Assembly (NCBI GenBank): GCA_050013075.1
Contig: JBEKFZ010000009.1
Coordinates: 1-64,000 of the forward strand
DNA from: JBEKIK01 sp050013075
GTDB lineage: Bacteria; Planctomycetota; Planctomycetia; Pirellulales; Thermoguttaceae
Length of the DNA stretch: 64,000 bases
Direction: 5' to 3'
Shown here: piece after piece, positions 18,813-26,816 of the stretch
Position numbering within the stretch: the stretch's first letter is position 1
How the letters are laid out: each line of letters opens with the position of its first letter
Notes under the pieces: model-generated
Told to the model about the DNA's origin: nothing
The model's input: only the letters and a program-made list of their open reading frames with translations
The model's database searches: none
Translations under genes and position numbers: made by a program

Positions 18813-19325
18813 TTACGCCGGGGCAGGGGAGGGGGCCGCGGTTCTTTGGCCGAGTTGATTATCGATCATGTACAAGCCCGTGCCGTCGTCGCCCACAAGC
18901 TTGAGCTGATCGACGATCGTGCGGGCAACGGACTCTTCCTCGACCTGTTCCTTGACGAACCATTCCAGAAAATCGTGCGAGGCGTGATCCTTTTCGGCCA
19001 ATGCCAGATTCGACAAATCGTTGATCAAAGCGGTAACTTTTTGTTCGTGCTTCAGGGACTCCTGGAAAACGTCCAGCGGGGACTTCCATTCGATCTTCGG
19101 GGCCTCGATCTGGGTGAGAGTCACTCGGCCGTCGCGGTCGTTTATGAAATCGAAAATCTTCATCGCGTGACCGTGCTCTTCTCCAGCCTGGACTCGCATC
19201 CACTGGGCCATTCCCTTGAAACTCTCCGCTTCAAAGTATGCCGACATCGACAAATAAAGATATTCCGAAAACAATTCCGCGTTGATTTGCTTGTTTAAGG
19301 CTTCCTGAACTTTTGGACTCAACAT
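18813..19325 (-). CDS. ferritin
   Basis: The protein has 170 residues. It is a non-haem bacterial ferritin: a four-helix bundle with ferroxidase residues visible in NAELFSEYLYLSM (E17, Y24 region) and GEEHGHAMKIF (E50, H53), plus a second Glu pair in EEESVARTIV. It stores iron as a 24-mer. AAGGAG lies before the ATG. The Fur-type regulator is the next gene upstream on the same strand. The Ala/Pro-rich tail (TAAPSPAPA) is an addition to the family core. Confidence 0.96.
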   Translation of the reverse strand: MLSPKVQEALNKQINAELFSEYLYLSMSAYFEAESFKGMAQWMRVQAGEEHGHAMKIFDFINDRDGRVTLTQIEAPKIEWKSPLDVFQESLKHEQKVTALINDLSNLALAEKDHASHDFLEWFVKEQVEEESVARTIVDQLKLVGDDGTGLYMIDNQLGQRTAAPSPAPA

Positions 19326-19393
19326 AAATACTCTCCTTTTGAAAAAGAATTTCTTGCTTTACCCCGAATATGCGGCAAACTATTTAGTGCCGT

Positions 19394-19475
19394 CAACAAA
19401 ATGGGATCTGGCTCCCTTTATGGAGCCGATTCATGTGTTAGTTTACGTCATCGGGAGCCAGTCCCCATTTTGTTA
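19394..19475. repeat. R10 inverted repeat in the ferritin leader
   Basis: AACAAAATGGGATCTGGCTCCC and GGGAGCCAGTCCCCATTTTGTT are near-perfect complements around 37 bases. It lies between fur and ferritin. A related GTCCCATTTTC...GGGACAGTCCCC element opens the window at 1-60. Confidence 0.7.
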
Positions 19476-19531
19476 GCAACACATAATCAAGGCGGCGTGC
19501 CAACAAAGCTGATCGGGAACTTCTCTGTGTC

Positions 19532-19936
19532 TCAGTCGGCCCGGCGGCGGCGGCACCGCGGACAAACTCCAAAAAACTCCAGCCTGTGACCGAGTACTTT
19601 ATAACCACTCCAATCTTCCTTTCCGCCCCCTTTAATTGCAATGGGGGGGCCGGGGACGTCGTCGATCTTCATACAATAAACGCATCGCAAATGATCGTGA
19701 TCCTCCACGTTTCCGTCGTAACGCGCCTCGCCGGAGCTAAAGTCTAATTTCTGTATTATTCCCCTCTGGTTGAGCAATTCCAGGTTGCGATACACGGTCC
19801 CCAGGCTTATTTTTGGCATCCTTCGGCGCAAAATGGCATAAAGGCCTGCTGCCGTAGGGTGCGTCTTCACCTTCCGGAGTTCTTCCAGAATCAATTTTCG
19901 CTGCCGGGTATTGCGATGCAAATTACTGCTAATCAT
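19532..19936 (-). CDS. Fur-family regulator, PerR-like
   Basis: The protein has 134 residues. A winged helix (ISLGTVYRNLELL) is followed by a dimerisation domain with His residues in EDHDHLRC and the structural zinc site C85, C88, C125, C128. That Cys4 site is typical of PerR/Fur. It could sense peroxide or iron and repress the ferritin, peroxiredoxin and flavodiiron genes next to it; this is inferred from position. The upstream sequence is AT-rich (AGTTATTATTACTGATTAT) but does not match a Per box well. Confidence 0.92.
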   Translation of the reverse strand: MISSNLHRNTRQRKLILEELRKVKTHPTAAGLYAILRRRMPKISLGTVYRNLELLNQRGIIQKLDFSSGEARYDGNVEDHDHLRCVYCMKIDDVPGPPIAIKGGGKEDWSGYKVLGHRLEFFGVCPRCRRRRAD

Positions 19937-20056
19937 GATGCGCCATTAACTCTACTAGTTATTATTACTGATTATTTTAAAAGTCAAGGGCCGGGCAGGA
20001 AATTTCTTCTCTAATTAAAAGACCAATTACCAGAACCGCAGGCGGGGGGGGATCTG

Positions 20057-20371
20057 TCAGCCGATTTCGATCTTGTTGATTTTCACTTGGGTGAACAGTT
20101 GCCGATGGCCGGTTTTGCGGCGGGAATTCTTACGGCGGCGGAATTTTTGCACGACCAATTTCGGCCCTTGGGCGACCGCCACGATTTCGGCCTGAACGCC
20201 GGCCGATTCCAGCACGGGCCGGCCGATTTTCAGGCCCTCGTCGTCGCGAAAGGCAAGAACCCGGTCGAAAGTGAGTTGGTCGCCCACCGATGCCTCGCGC
20301 AGATCGATATCTAAAATTTGCCCTTCTTCCACTTTGTATTGGCGCCCGCCGTCCGAAATGATCGCGTACAT
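20057..20371 (-). CDS. rplU: 50S ribosomal protein L21
   Basis: The protein has 104 residues and matches L21 (YAIISDGGRQYKVEEGQ at the start, the conserved KFRRRKNSRRKTGHRQ near the end). I set the start at 20371, where an AGGA precedes it; a longer frame to 20416 adds 15 non-conserved residues. It follows rng on the same strand, a common pairing. The expected next gene rpmA (L27) is not in this window. Confidence 0.96.
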   Translation of the reverse strand: MYAIISDGGRQYKVEEGQILDIDLREASVGDQLTFDRVLAFRDDEGLKIGRPVLESAGVQAEIVAVAQGPKLVVQKFRRRKNSRRKTGHRQLFTQVKINKIEIG

Positions 20372-20614
20372 GACAGTTTCCTGCGACAAATTATCCTCTA
20401 AGTAATAATGAAACATTTAATTTTAATCAAAAGCACACTAGCATTACAAGGGCTATGGACGGAATTTTGATTAGCCGATATGCCCGGGGCAGAATTCAGC
20501 CCGCACCACTTTTGGCGGGTGTGGTGATGAATTTGACTAGGGGACAAAAAATCGTTATCGCAATTTTTCGACGCGGCGATTGCGTTGGACAAGTGCGCCA
20601 CTGTTCACTGCCCG

Positions 20615-22267
20615 CTAATTTTTCGCCAATTTCACTTCCCGATCCTCGGCGTCTCGGCAGTCGATTGACAGGTGTTCCGGTGGAACTCCCTTGGCGGGAA
20701 TGACCAGTATTGACATTTTTCCATGCTCTTCCAACCTTGCCAGTTCGTGGCGCTTGCGATTATTCAGGTAATCGGCCACGTCTTCGGCCACGGTAATGGA
20801 AACCTTGGTGATTTGCGGCCGTTGGCCGGCCAGGATCAGCAGGCGGATGACTTCCAGGGCCATGCTTTCGGGAGTTTTGACCATGCCAGTGCCGTTGCAA
20901 CTGGGACATTGGGCGTATGCGCTGAGTTTGGGGTTGGTGCGCACGCGTTGCCGGGTCATTTCGATCAGTCCGAATGGGCTGGTGCGGAGGATTTTGGTTC
21001 GTGCCCGATCGCGTTTTACGGCGTCTTTGAGTGCCCGTTCCACGCCCCGGCGGTGTTTTTCCTTGCGCATGTCGATAAAGTCGTTGACGATCACGCCGCC
21101 CAGATCGCGGAGCCGGATTTGCCGGGCGATTTCCTTGGCGGCCAAGAGATTAATTTGATGGGCGGTATCTTCGGCCGAGCCTTCCGCGCGGAAACTGCCG
21201 CTGTTGACGTCAATGGCCACCAGGGCTTCGGTCTGGTCGATGACGATCGATCCGCCCGACTTCAAGGGCACTGCGCGGCGGTGGATTTTAGCGATTTCCT
21301 CATCGAGGTTGTATTTGTAGAAGAGCGGCTCCTTGCCCTCGAATAGTTGCAGGCGGTTGACGTAGCGAGGCATCACCAATTGCAGAAATTCCTTGGCCCG
21401 TTCGTATGCCTTTTGCTCGTCGATGTAGATCGTGTCCACGTCGGTGGTGAAGATGTCGCGAATGGTGCGGATAATCATGTCGTTTTCTTCGTAGATGTCG
21501 ACCGGGCCGGACAATTTGCGGATCCGCCGCACGATTACTTTCCACAGCCTGAGCAAGTACGCCAGGTCGCGGGAAAGTTCGCGTTTGGTGCGGTCGCTGC
21601 CGGCGGTGCGGACGATGAAGCCCAGGCCCTTGGGCGGGTTGAGTTCGTACATGATGTCGCGCAATCGCCGGCGCACGGCTTCATCCTCGATTTTCCGCGA
21701 CACGCCGATCCGTCCCAGGGCGGGCATGAGGACCAGGTATCGGCCGGGAATGCTGATGTACGTGGAGAGCGTGGGGCCCTTGCTTCCGATGCCTTCCTTA
21801 ATCACCTGCACCAGCAATTCGTCGCCGCGGCGAAGAATGTCCTGAATGGGCGGTTTGAATCGGGGCCGGCTGCTGGGATAGAACTGTTTGCGCCGGGCGG
21901 AATCGCCGGATTCTGTTTCATCGTCGAATTCGGTGGTGTCGGCCCAGGCGTTGCCGCCGTTTCCGCGGCGCGGCCCGCGCCGGGCATCGCCGGGATCAAA
22001 GGGCTTTTCCGGATCGTAACCGCCTTGGCGGAAATACTGCGGCTCGACGTCGCTTATGTGCAAAAAACCGTTCCGCCCCACGCCGAAATCGACGAACGCC
22101 GCCTGGATGCTCGGTTCCAGATTAACGACCACGCCTTTATAGATGTTGCCTACGTAATTATCCTGCCCGGTGCGTTCAATATAGAGTTCTTCAAGCACTC
22201 CGTCTTCGACGACGGCGATGCGACATTCCTCCGGTTGGGAGACGTTGATCAGCATTTCCTGCTTCAT
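20615..22267 (-). CDS. rng: ribonuclease G/E
   Basis: The protein has 550 residues and is an endonuclease of the RNase E/G family, acting in rRNA processing and mRNA decay. An S1 domain (about residues 35-175) is interrupted by a charged insert containing GDARRGPRRGNGGNAW. The catalytic region has Asp residues in VAIDVNSG and VNDFIDM, and the zinc-link CPSCNGTG joins protomers. There is no long RNase E-type C-terminal scaffold, so RNase G fits better. It sits between a DUF2344 gene and rplU, a conserved order. Confidence 0.95.
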   Translation of the reverse strand: MKQEMLINVSQPEECRIAVVEDGVLEELYIERTGQDNYVGNIYKGVVVNLEPSIQAAFVDFGVGRNGFLHISDVEPQYFRQGGYDPEKPFDPGDARRGPRRGNGGNAWADTTEFDDETESGDSARRKQFYPSSRPRFKPPIQDILRRGDELLVQVIKEGIGSKGPTLSTYISIPGRYLVLMPALGRIGVSRKIEDEAVRRRLRDIMYELNPPKGLGFIVRTAGSDRTKRELSRDLAYLLRLWKVIVRRIRKLSGPVDIYEENDMIIRTIRDIFTTDVDTIYIDEQKAYERAKEFLQLVMPRYVNRLQLFEGKEPLFYKYNLDEEIAKIHRRAVPLKSGGSIVIDQTEALVAIDVNSGSFRAEGSAEDTAHQINLLAAKEIARQIRLRDLGGVIVNDFIDMRKEKHRRGVERALKDAVKRDRARTKILRTSPFGLIEMTRQRVRTNPKLSAYAQCPSCNGTGMVKTPESMALEVIRLLILAGQRPQITKVSITVAEDVADYLNNRKRHELARLEEHGKMSILVIPAKGVPPEHLSIDCRDAEDREVKLAKN

Positions 22268-22354
22268 AAATAATCTTTCTTATTCGGCAAAATTGATGAG
22301 TACGCAATTGCTCGGCGGGTAATTTGCCGGTAAAGCGACGATTCGCGGCGGACG

Positions 22355-22984
22355 TCAGGGACCCAATTCCACGGCGGTGCGCGTCAGGCGCACGCCGCGC
22401 GATTCGAGGTCCTCCAGTCCCAATGCTGCAAGCACGTCGCGGGGGCCGACGCCGCCTTCCTGGGCGATCTTCAAGCGCATCAGCAGCACGCCCCGGCGGA
22501 AACTCAGTTCTTCCAGCATGGGACGCAGATCGACCGGCGCACGGCCATGGGGACGCGTAATCGTACAGGTTGATTGGGCCAATAAGCGATTGATCCGCCG
22601 GTCCAGCCCGACATCGAGCGGCGGCGGAATCGGCGCTTCGTAGGATGCGCCGCAGGCTCGGGCTTTTTTCGCGCCCGGCGCAAGGATTTCGGCCGACAGC
22701 GGCAGCAAGCCCCGGGGGGCTTGTGATTTCAGCCTCGCCAGCAAATCCTCGGCGCTTAGGGATTCGGCCAATTCGAGTTCCATGACTTCGTCCGCGCCTT
22801 CGATGCCTACCGCCAGGGGCAAGGGAAAGGTCATCCGCGGTTTCGGATGGAATCCCTGGCTCATGCCCAGCGGCACGGAGGCGCGGCGAAAAAGCCGCTC
22901 GAAACACCGCATCAGGTCGCGATGCCCAATCAGTCGCAGTTCGTCCTGCTTGCAAAAGCGAATACGTACTCGTAATCGAACCAT
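22355..22984 (-). CDS. DUF2344 / TIGR03936 radical SAM-linked protein
   Basis: The protein has 209 residues and begins with VRIRFCKQDELRLIGHRDL and SQGFHPKPRM, hallmarks of the TIGR03936 family. In many bacteria this domain is fused to, or encoded next to, a radical SAM protein and stands upstream of rng and rplU; here the radical SAM part is absent and the domain is free-standing. The biochemical role is unknown; the context suggests a link to RNase G or ribosome assembly. Confidence 0.85.
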   Translation of the reverse strand: MVRLRVRIRFCKQDELRLIGHRDLMRCFERLFRRASVPLGMSQGFHPKPRMTFPLPLAVGIEGADEVMELELAESLSAEDLLARLKSQAPRGLLPLSAEILAPGAKKARACGASYEAPIPPPLDVGLDRRINRLLAQSTCTITRPHGRAPVDLRPMLEELSFRRGVLLMRLKIAQEGGVGPRDVLAALGLEDLESRGVRLTRTAVELGP

Positions 22985-23037
22985 CCGTTCGTGTTTCCCC
23001 CCGCTGCCGTAGCGGCCGGGAAACTTAATTAAGTTTA

Positions 23038-23065
23038 AAGTTATCAGTTTTCAGTTTACAGTTTA
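23038..23065. repeat. R7 repeat
   Basis: TTATCAGTTTTCAGTTTACAG units directly beside a solitary R8 copy. The gap 22985-23225 holds only repeats: R7, R8 and CTAATCCCCAATCCC-type units at 23191-23224. Confidence 0.65.
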
Positions 23066-23067
23066 CT

Positions 23068-23093
23068 CGCTCCCCTACGGGTCGCGGCTAAAC
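23068..23093 (+). repeat. solitary R8 REP copy
   Basis: One copy of the RAYT-flanking sequence with a single change (CTACGGG for CTTCGGG). It lacks an inverted partner and lies 11 kb from the RAYT gene. Confidence 0.8.
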
Positions 23094-23225
23094 GAACGAA
23101 ATACAACGTTAAAATGGCCATTTAATTTCAGGATAATCTCGGTTATCAGTAAACTAATGGGTCAGTAAACTGACCATCCCATATTTCTAATCCCCAATCC
23201 CCAATTTCTAATCTCTAATCCCTTT

Positions 23226-24968
23226 CTATTGCACCGCGCCGGGCATATTTTTCTTTAATTCTTCATTAAGGTAGCTTTTGATCTCCCGGGCGTTTTCCAT
23301 GGACAGGGCCTTGGCGGCGACGGCTTTGCATCGTTCCAGCGTCACGCGGCGGATGACGTTTTTAATTTCCGGGATGGAGCTGGGAGCGACGCTGAACCGA
23401 GTCAAACCCAGGCCCAAAAGCAACATGGTGTAGGTCGGGTTGCCGCTCATCTGCCCGCACATATTAATGGGCACGTTTTTCCGGCCGGCGGTTTCGATGG
23501 CCATGATAATCAATTTCAATACTGCGGGGTCGGCCGCATTGTACAACTGCACGACGTCTTTGTTGCTGCGGTCGACCGCCAAGGTGTACTGGATCAAATC
23601 GTTTGTGCCGATGCTGAGGAAATCCACTTCTTCGGCAAAGTGATCGAGCATCATTACCGCCGCGGGCACTTCCACCATCATGCCGATAGGCACGTCGCGG
23701 TTGAAAGGCACGCCGTGCTCTTCCAGATCCTCCATCACGTCGGCAAGCACCATTTTCGCCTGTCTCAGTTCCAAGAGCGTGGAAACCAGGGGGAACATGA
23801 TCTGCAAATTGCCCGTTGCGCTGGCCCTTAGCGCCGCGCGAAGCTGGGTGCGGAACAGGGGCAGATTCCTCAGCGCCAGGCGGATGCTGCGCAAACCGAG
23901 AAATGGATTGCGCGACTCGTCCGGGGCGGGGCCGTGCGGTATTTTGTCGGCGCCCATGTCGAAAGTGCGGATCGTCACCGGCCGATCGCCCATGGCCTTT
24001 ACCACCTGCATATAGGCCTCGAAATGCACCTCTTCGGTCGGTTCGGTTTCGCTGCCCAGATATAGAAACTCGGTGCGGTAAAGGCCCACGCCGTCGGCGC
24101 CGCGGTCGATGCAATGTTCGACTTCGTAGGGGAATTCGATGTTGCCGAGAATCTGAACGCGCAGGCCGTCGAGGGTTTCGGCCGGCAAATCCTTTAGCGG
24201 CTCCAACTTGGCCGCCATGGAGCGCAGCTCTTCGGCTTCGTGGCGATAGCGGGCGAGCGTTTCCTCGTCGGGCTGGAGGATCACCAGGCCCTTGTCGCCG
24301 TCGATGATTGCCAGTTCCCCGCCCGAAACCTCCGCCAAGAACGGGCCGGTGCCCACCACGGCCGGAATTTCCAAGGCTTCGGCCACGATCGCCGTATGGC
24401 TGCCCAGCCCGCCGATCTCGGTAACGAAACCGCGGACAAAATGCCGATCAAGGTTGGACGTTTCGCTGGGGGTAAGGTTGTGGGCCAACACCAGTACGGG
24501 CGAACTGAGATGCGCAATGCCTTCCCGGCGGTGGCCCAAAAGATGCCGCAAGAGCCGCTTTTCGATGTCGAAAATGTCGGTTGCACGCTCGGCCAGATTG
24601 GAACTTTCCAACTTCTGGAACACCTGGGCGTAGCGGCGCAACGTGCGGCTGACGGCATACTCCGGCGAGTAATGACGCTGGGCGATCATCTCTTCCAATT
24701 CGCTGCGGAGCCGGACGCTCTGGAGCATTTGCAGGTGGGCCTCGAAAATCGCCGCATATTGCTCGCCCAGTTCCAAAGCCACGGCGTCGCGGTGCCGCGA
24801 TATCTCCGAGGCGGAGGCGGCAATGGCTTTATCGAGCCGTTCCAATTCGTCGACCACGGTGTCGCGGGTGACGAAACGGCGGGGGATGCGGAATCCCTCG
24901 TTGTCCATCACCAGCGCCTCGCCTATGGCAACTCCCGGCGAAACGGCAATCCCTTGTAACTTGAGCAT
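23226..24968 (-). CDS. ptsI: PTS enzyme I (PEP-protein phosphotransferase)
   Basis: The protein has 580 residues and takes phosphate from PEP onto H191 (GGLGSHTAIVAEA) and passes it to HPr. The TIM-barrel domain carries the PEP-site motifs, including MCGQMSGNP with the catalytic Cys. It lies third in the set ptsN-HPr-ptsI. No sugar-specific EIIB or EIIC is present nearby, so the chain probably serves regulation like the nitrogen PTS. It lacks the GAF domain of PtsP. Confidence 0.96.
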   Translation of the reverse strand: MLKLQGIAVSPGVAIGEALVMDNEGFRIPRRFVTRDTVVDELERLDKAIAASASEISRHRDAVALELGEQYAAIFEAHLQMLQSVRLRSELEEMIAQRHYSPEYAVSRTLRRYAQVFQKLESSNLAERATDIFDIEKRLLRHLLGHRREGIAHLSSPVLVLAHNLTPSETSNLDRHFVRGFVTEIGGLGSHTAIVAEALEIPAVVGTGPFLAEVSGGELAIIDGDKGLVILQPDEETLARYRHEAEELRSMAAKLEPLKDLPAETLDGLRVQILGNIEFPYEVEHCIDRGADGVGLYRTEFLYLGSETEPTEEVHFEAYMQVVKAMGDRPVTIRTFDMGADKIPHGPAPDESRNPFLGLRSIRLALRNLPLFRTQLRAALRASATGNLQIMFPLVSTLLELRQAKMVLADVMEDLEEHGVPFNRDVPIGMMVEVPAAVMMLDHFAEEVDFLSIGTNDLIQYTLAVDRSNKDVVQLYNAADPAVLKLIIMAIETAGRKNVPINMCGQMSGNPTYTMLLLGLGLTRFSVAPSSIPEIKNVIRRVTLERCKAVAAKALSMENAREIKSYLNEELKKNMPGAVQ

Positions 24969-25042
24969 GGAAAAAATGATCCGTTATATTCTTTGGGCGC
25001 GGCCAACGGTCGCGGCTTTATGTGTTATGTTGTTATACGCGA

Positions 25043-25137
25043 CCGACCAACCGACCATGGCCGACCAACGCGACCATGCTCCGCATGGTGCCCCGTCGGT
25101 GCCCGATGGTGCCCGTTGGTGCCCGTCGCGGCTTTAT
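25043..25137. repeat. R6 element overlapping the HPr stop
   Basis: Read leftward: CATAAAGCCGCGACGGGCACC, further GGGCACC units, a CATGCGGAGCATGGTCGCG turn, then GGTCGGTTGGTCGGTCGCG. The TAA of the HPr gene (25134-25136) is part of the element. Confidence 0.8.
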
Positions 25138-25409
25138 GATGGTTTTGGCTCGGCGAATAAAGGCTCCATGGCATCTAGGACGTCTTCGGCGTCCGGGCCG
25201 GTTGCTTCCAGCAATACCTGCGATCCGTACTGCATTACGAGTGAAAGGATTTGTAAAACGTCGGTTCCTTCCGCCTGCTGGCGGTCTTTGCTTAAGACCA
25301 CCTTGGAGCGAAACTTGCGGACGACCTTGACAATGTCGACGGCCGCTCGGGCGTGAACTCCTGCCGGATCGGTAACGACCACGGTTCGGGTGGCTTTTTG
25401 CTCGGACAT
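25134..25409 (-). CDS. HPr-family phosphocarrier protein
   Basis: The protein has 91 residues and relays phosphate from enzyme I to EIIA. The phosphorylated H19 lies in DPAGVHARAA. The position corresponding to regulatory Ser46 of Gram-positive HPr (31 residues after the His) is Asp50 (TDVLQILSL), so HPr kinase control at that site is unlikely. The ATG at 25409 is preferred over a TTG at 25427 that would overlap ptsN. The stop codon is provided by a repeat element. Confidence 0.93.
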   Translation of the reverse strand: MSEQKATRTVVVTDPAGVHARAAVDIVKVVRKFRSKVVLSKDRQQAEGTDVLQILSLVMQYGSQVLLEATGPDAEDVLDAMEPLFAEPKPS

Positions 25410-25416
25410 GTCTCGG

Positions 25417-25893
25417 TCAGGGTCCAAACTGATTATTGTCGGCTTCGTTAAGTAGTTGTTTGATCTCCTCCGCGGTTTTGGCCTGCTTCAGGAAGCGGCA
25501 AAAGGTATCGTCGCGCAATTGACGAGAAATGTTTTCCAACGCCCGGAGGTGATCGCCGGGCCTGTCGGGCGGTGAAATCAACAAAAAAAACAGGTTCACC
25601 CTTTCGCCGTCAAGGCTGGCAAAGTCCACGCCTTGCCGACTCACGGCCACCGCCCCCAGCAAGTGCTCCACGCTGGGATGCTTGGTGTGAGGCACGGCCA
25701 CTCCGCGGCCTATTCCGGTGCTGCCAAGTTCCTCTCGCTTGAGAATCGCCTTGACAATGCTATCTTTTTCCCCGGGAGCGATTTTACCGGCATCGAGCAG
25801 GGCCTGGACTATTTCCCGAATGGCCCCCTCCTTGTCTTTTGCCGCCAGATCGGCGCGAATCGCCTCAGGACAGACAAAGTCGGCAAACTTCAT
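25417..25893 (-). CDS. ptsN: PTS EIIA, nitrogen type (PtsN-like)
   Basis: The protein has 158 residues and is an EIIA of the fructose/nitrogen class with active-site H69 in GVAVPHTKH. In proteobacteria PtsN receives phosphate from the PtsP-NPr chain and regulates potassium uptake and other processes. Here it lies between raiA and HPr, seven bases before HPr, matching the conserved hpf-ptsN linkage. The ATG at 25893 gives a standard N-terminus. Confidence 0.93.
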   Translation of the reverse strand: MKFADFVCPEAIRADLAAKDKEGAIREIVQALLDAGKIAPGEKDSIVKAILKREELGSTGIGRGVAVPHTKHPSVEHLLGAVAVSRQGVDFASLDGERVNLFFLLISPPDRPGDHLRALENISRQLRDDTFCRFLKQAKTAEEIKQLLNEADNNQFGP

Positions 25894-25921
25894 GCACGTT
25901 TTCTCCGTTATTTATTCCCTC

Positions 25922-25950
25922 GTGTGCCACTGCTTGCTTGCATGCAGTGT
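25922..25950. repeat. R5 hairpin (GCCACTGCTTGC)
   Basis: GTGCCACTGCTTGC then GCATGCAGTG; same family as the copies at 36554, 43516 and 49440. Confidence 0.6.
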
Positions 25951-25974
25951 TTTGCGTTTATGACGGTATCAATA

Positions 25975-26048
25975 AACACGGCTTACGAATAAACCGTGGC
26001 ACACATTTTATTATTTAATGAACACGGCTTACGAATAAACCGTGGCGT
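25975..26048. repeat. tandem 46-base duplication with CACGG/CCGTG hairpins
   Basis: AACACGGCTTACGAATAAAC followed by CGTGGC occurs at 25975 and again at 26021. Each copy can fold through CACGG and CCGTG. It fills the raiA-ptsN gap. Confidence 0.75.
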
Positions 26049-26068
26049 ACATTTAAATTTAAACGTTG

Positions 26069-26422
26069 TCAATCCTCTTCTTGAAAATCGCCGGCAGGTT
26101 CCTGCCGCCGGCGCCCGGCACTGCGGTGTCGGTCTTCCAACTTGCCTTTATATTTGCGCAATTGTTGTTCTATTTTATCAACCACCTGCTCGATGGAGCC
26201 CAGTAGATTATCTGACATGCTGGAGGCCAGAAAGTCGGGCTTGTGCTTGGACGAAACCTTCAAATCGACCCGGAGCATCTCGCTATGTTCCAAGTCTAAA
26301 GTCAGTTCGACAGCCGAGATGTGGTCGTAAATTCGCGGCAACTTCTCTAATTTTTCGCTGATTTTCTCCTGTGTCTCATCGCTGATATGCCCATGCCGCG
26401 TGGAAATGTTGATCTTAACCAA
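26069..26422 (-). CDS. raiA: ribosome hibernation factor (RaiA/HPF family)
   Basis: The protein has 117 residues and is a short-form hibernation factor: beta-alpha-beta-beta-beta-alpha core with ISTRHGHISDE at the N-terminus and the second helix (SIEQVVDKIEQQLRKYKGK). It binds the decoding centre of resting 30S subunits. The start is TTG at 26422, supported by AAAGGAG five to six bases upstream. It is the first gene of the raiA-ptsN-HPr-ptsI set. The tail is basic, then acidic (GDFQEED). Confidence 0.9.
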   Translation of the reverse strand: MVKINISTRHGHISDETQEKISEKLEKLPRIYDHISAVELTLDLEHSEMLRVDLKVSSKHKPDFLASSMSDNLLGSIEQVVDKIEQQLRKYKGKLEDRHRSAGRRRQEPAGDFQEED

Positions 26423-26810
26423 GTGAACTCCTTTCTTGGATCACACCGCATCGAATACCAGAATTATCAAGTTTTAATCATTTTAGCGTGGATTTCTCCA
26501 GGGCACAAACTCAAGGCGTCTCAATTGCTGATTTCAATCTATTTACATAAACAAGTCTAGCTTTTTGAAGAATTAGCGTAAGGGGGATTGCTCGGGGGGG
26601 TGGTATTACACTAGATGAACCTTAAATATGCCACATGGACCTTAAATACGCCAGATGAGCCTTAAAAACGCCAGATGAGCCTTAAAAACGCCACTTGTGT
26701 ACAATAAAAAGTCCCCCTCTCCCTCCGGGAGAGGGTTTGGGTAAGTGCTTAAAAATTGAAAATTGTTGTATTGTGGTTTTTCTCCGTTTAGGACGGATTA
26801 CACATCCGTC
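26423..26810. other. 388-base intergenic region with tandem repeats
   Basis: The gap contains the raiA promoter side, a G-rich stretch (about 26581-26600), four 20-base tandem units at 26613-26692, a CCCTCTCCCTCCGGGAGAGGG hairpin near 26712, and an R4 hairpin at its left-facing end. No gene was found. Confidence 0.6.
26613..26692 (+). repeat. four tandem 20-base units (AGATGAGCCTTAAAAACGCC)
   Basis: The units start at 26613, 26633, 26653 and 26673 with no spacers. The last two are identical; the first two differ at 2-4 positions. A fifth unit begins (ACTT) and decays. Confidence 0.85.
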
Positions 26811-26816
26811 TTACGG
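26789..26816. repeat. R4 hairpin overlapping a stop codon
   Basis: GGACGGATTACACATCCGTCTTA. Read leftward, its TAAGACGGATG end supplies the TAA stop of the gene 26811-29066. Confidence 0.7.

Noticed and set aside
26613..26692. CRISPR array
   Set aside because: Units of 20 bases without spacers; no cas genes in the window. The same holds for 42555-42666.
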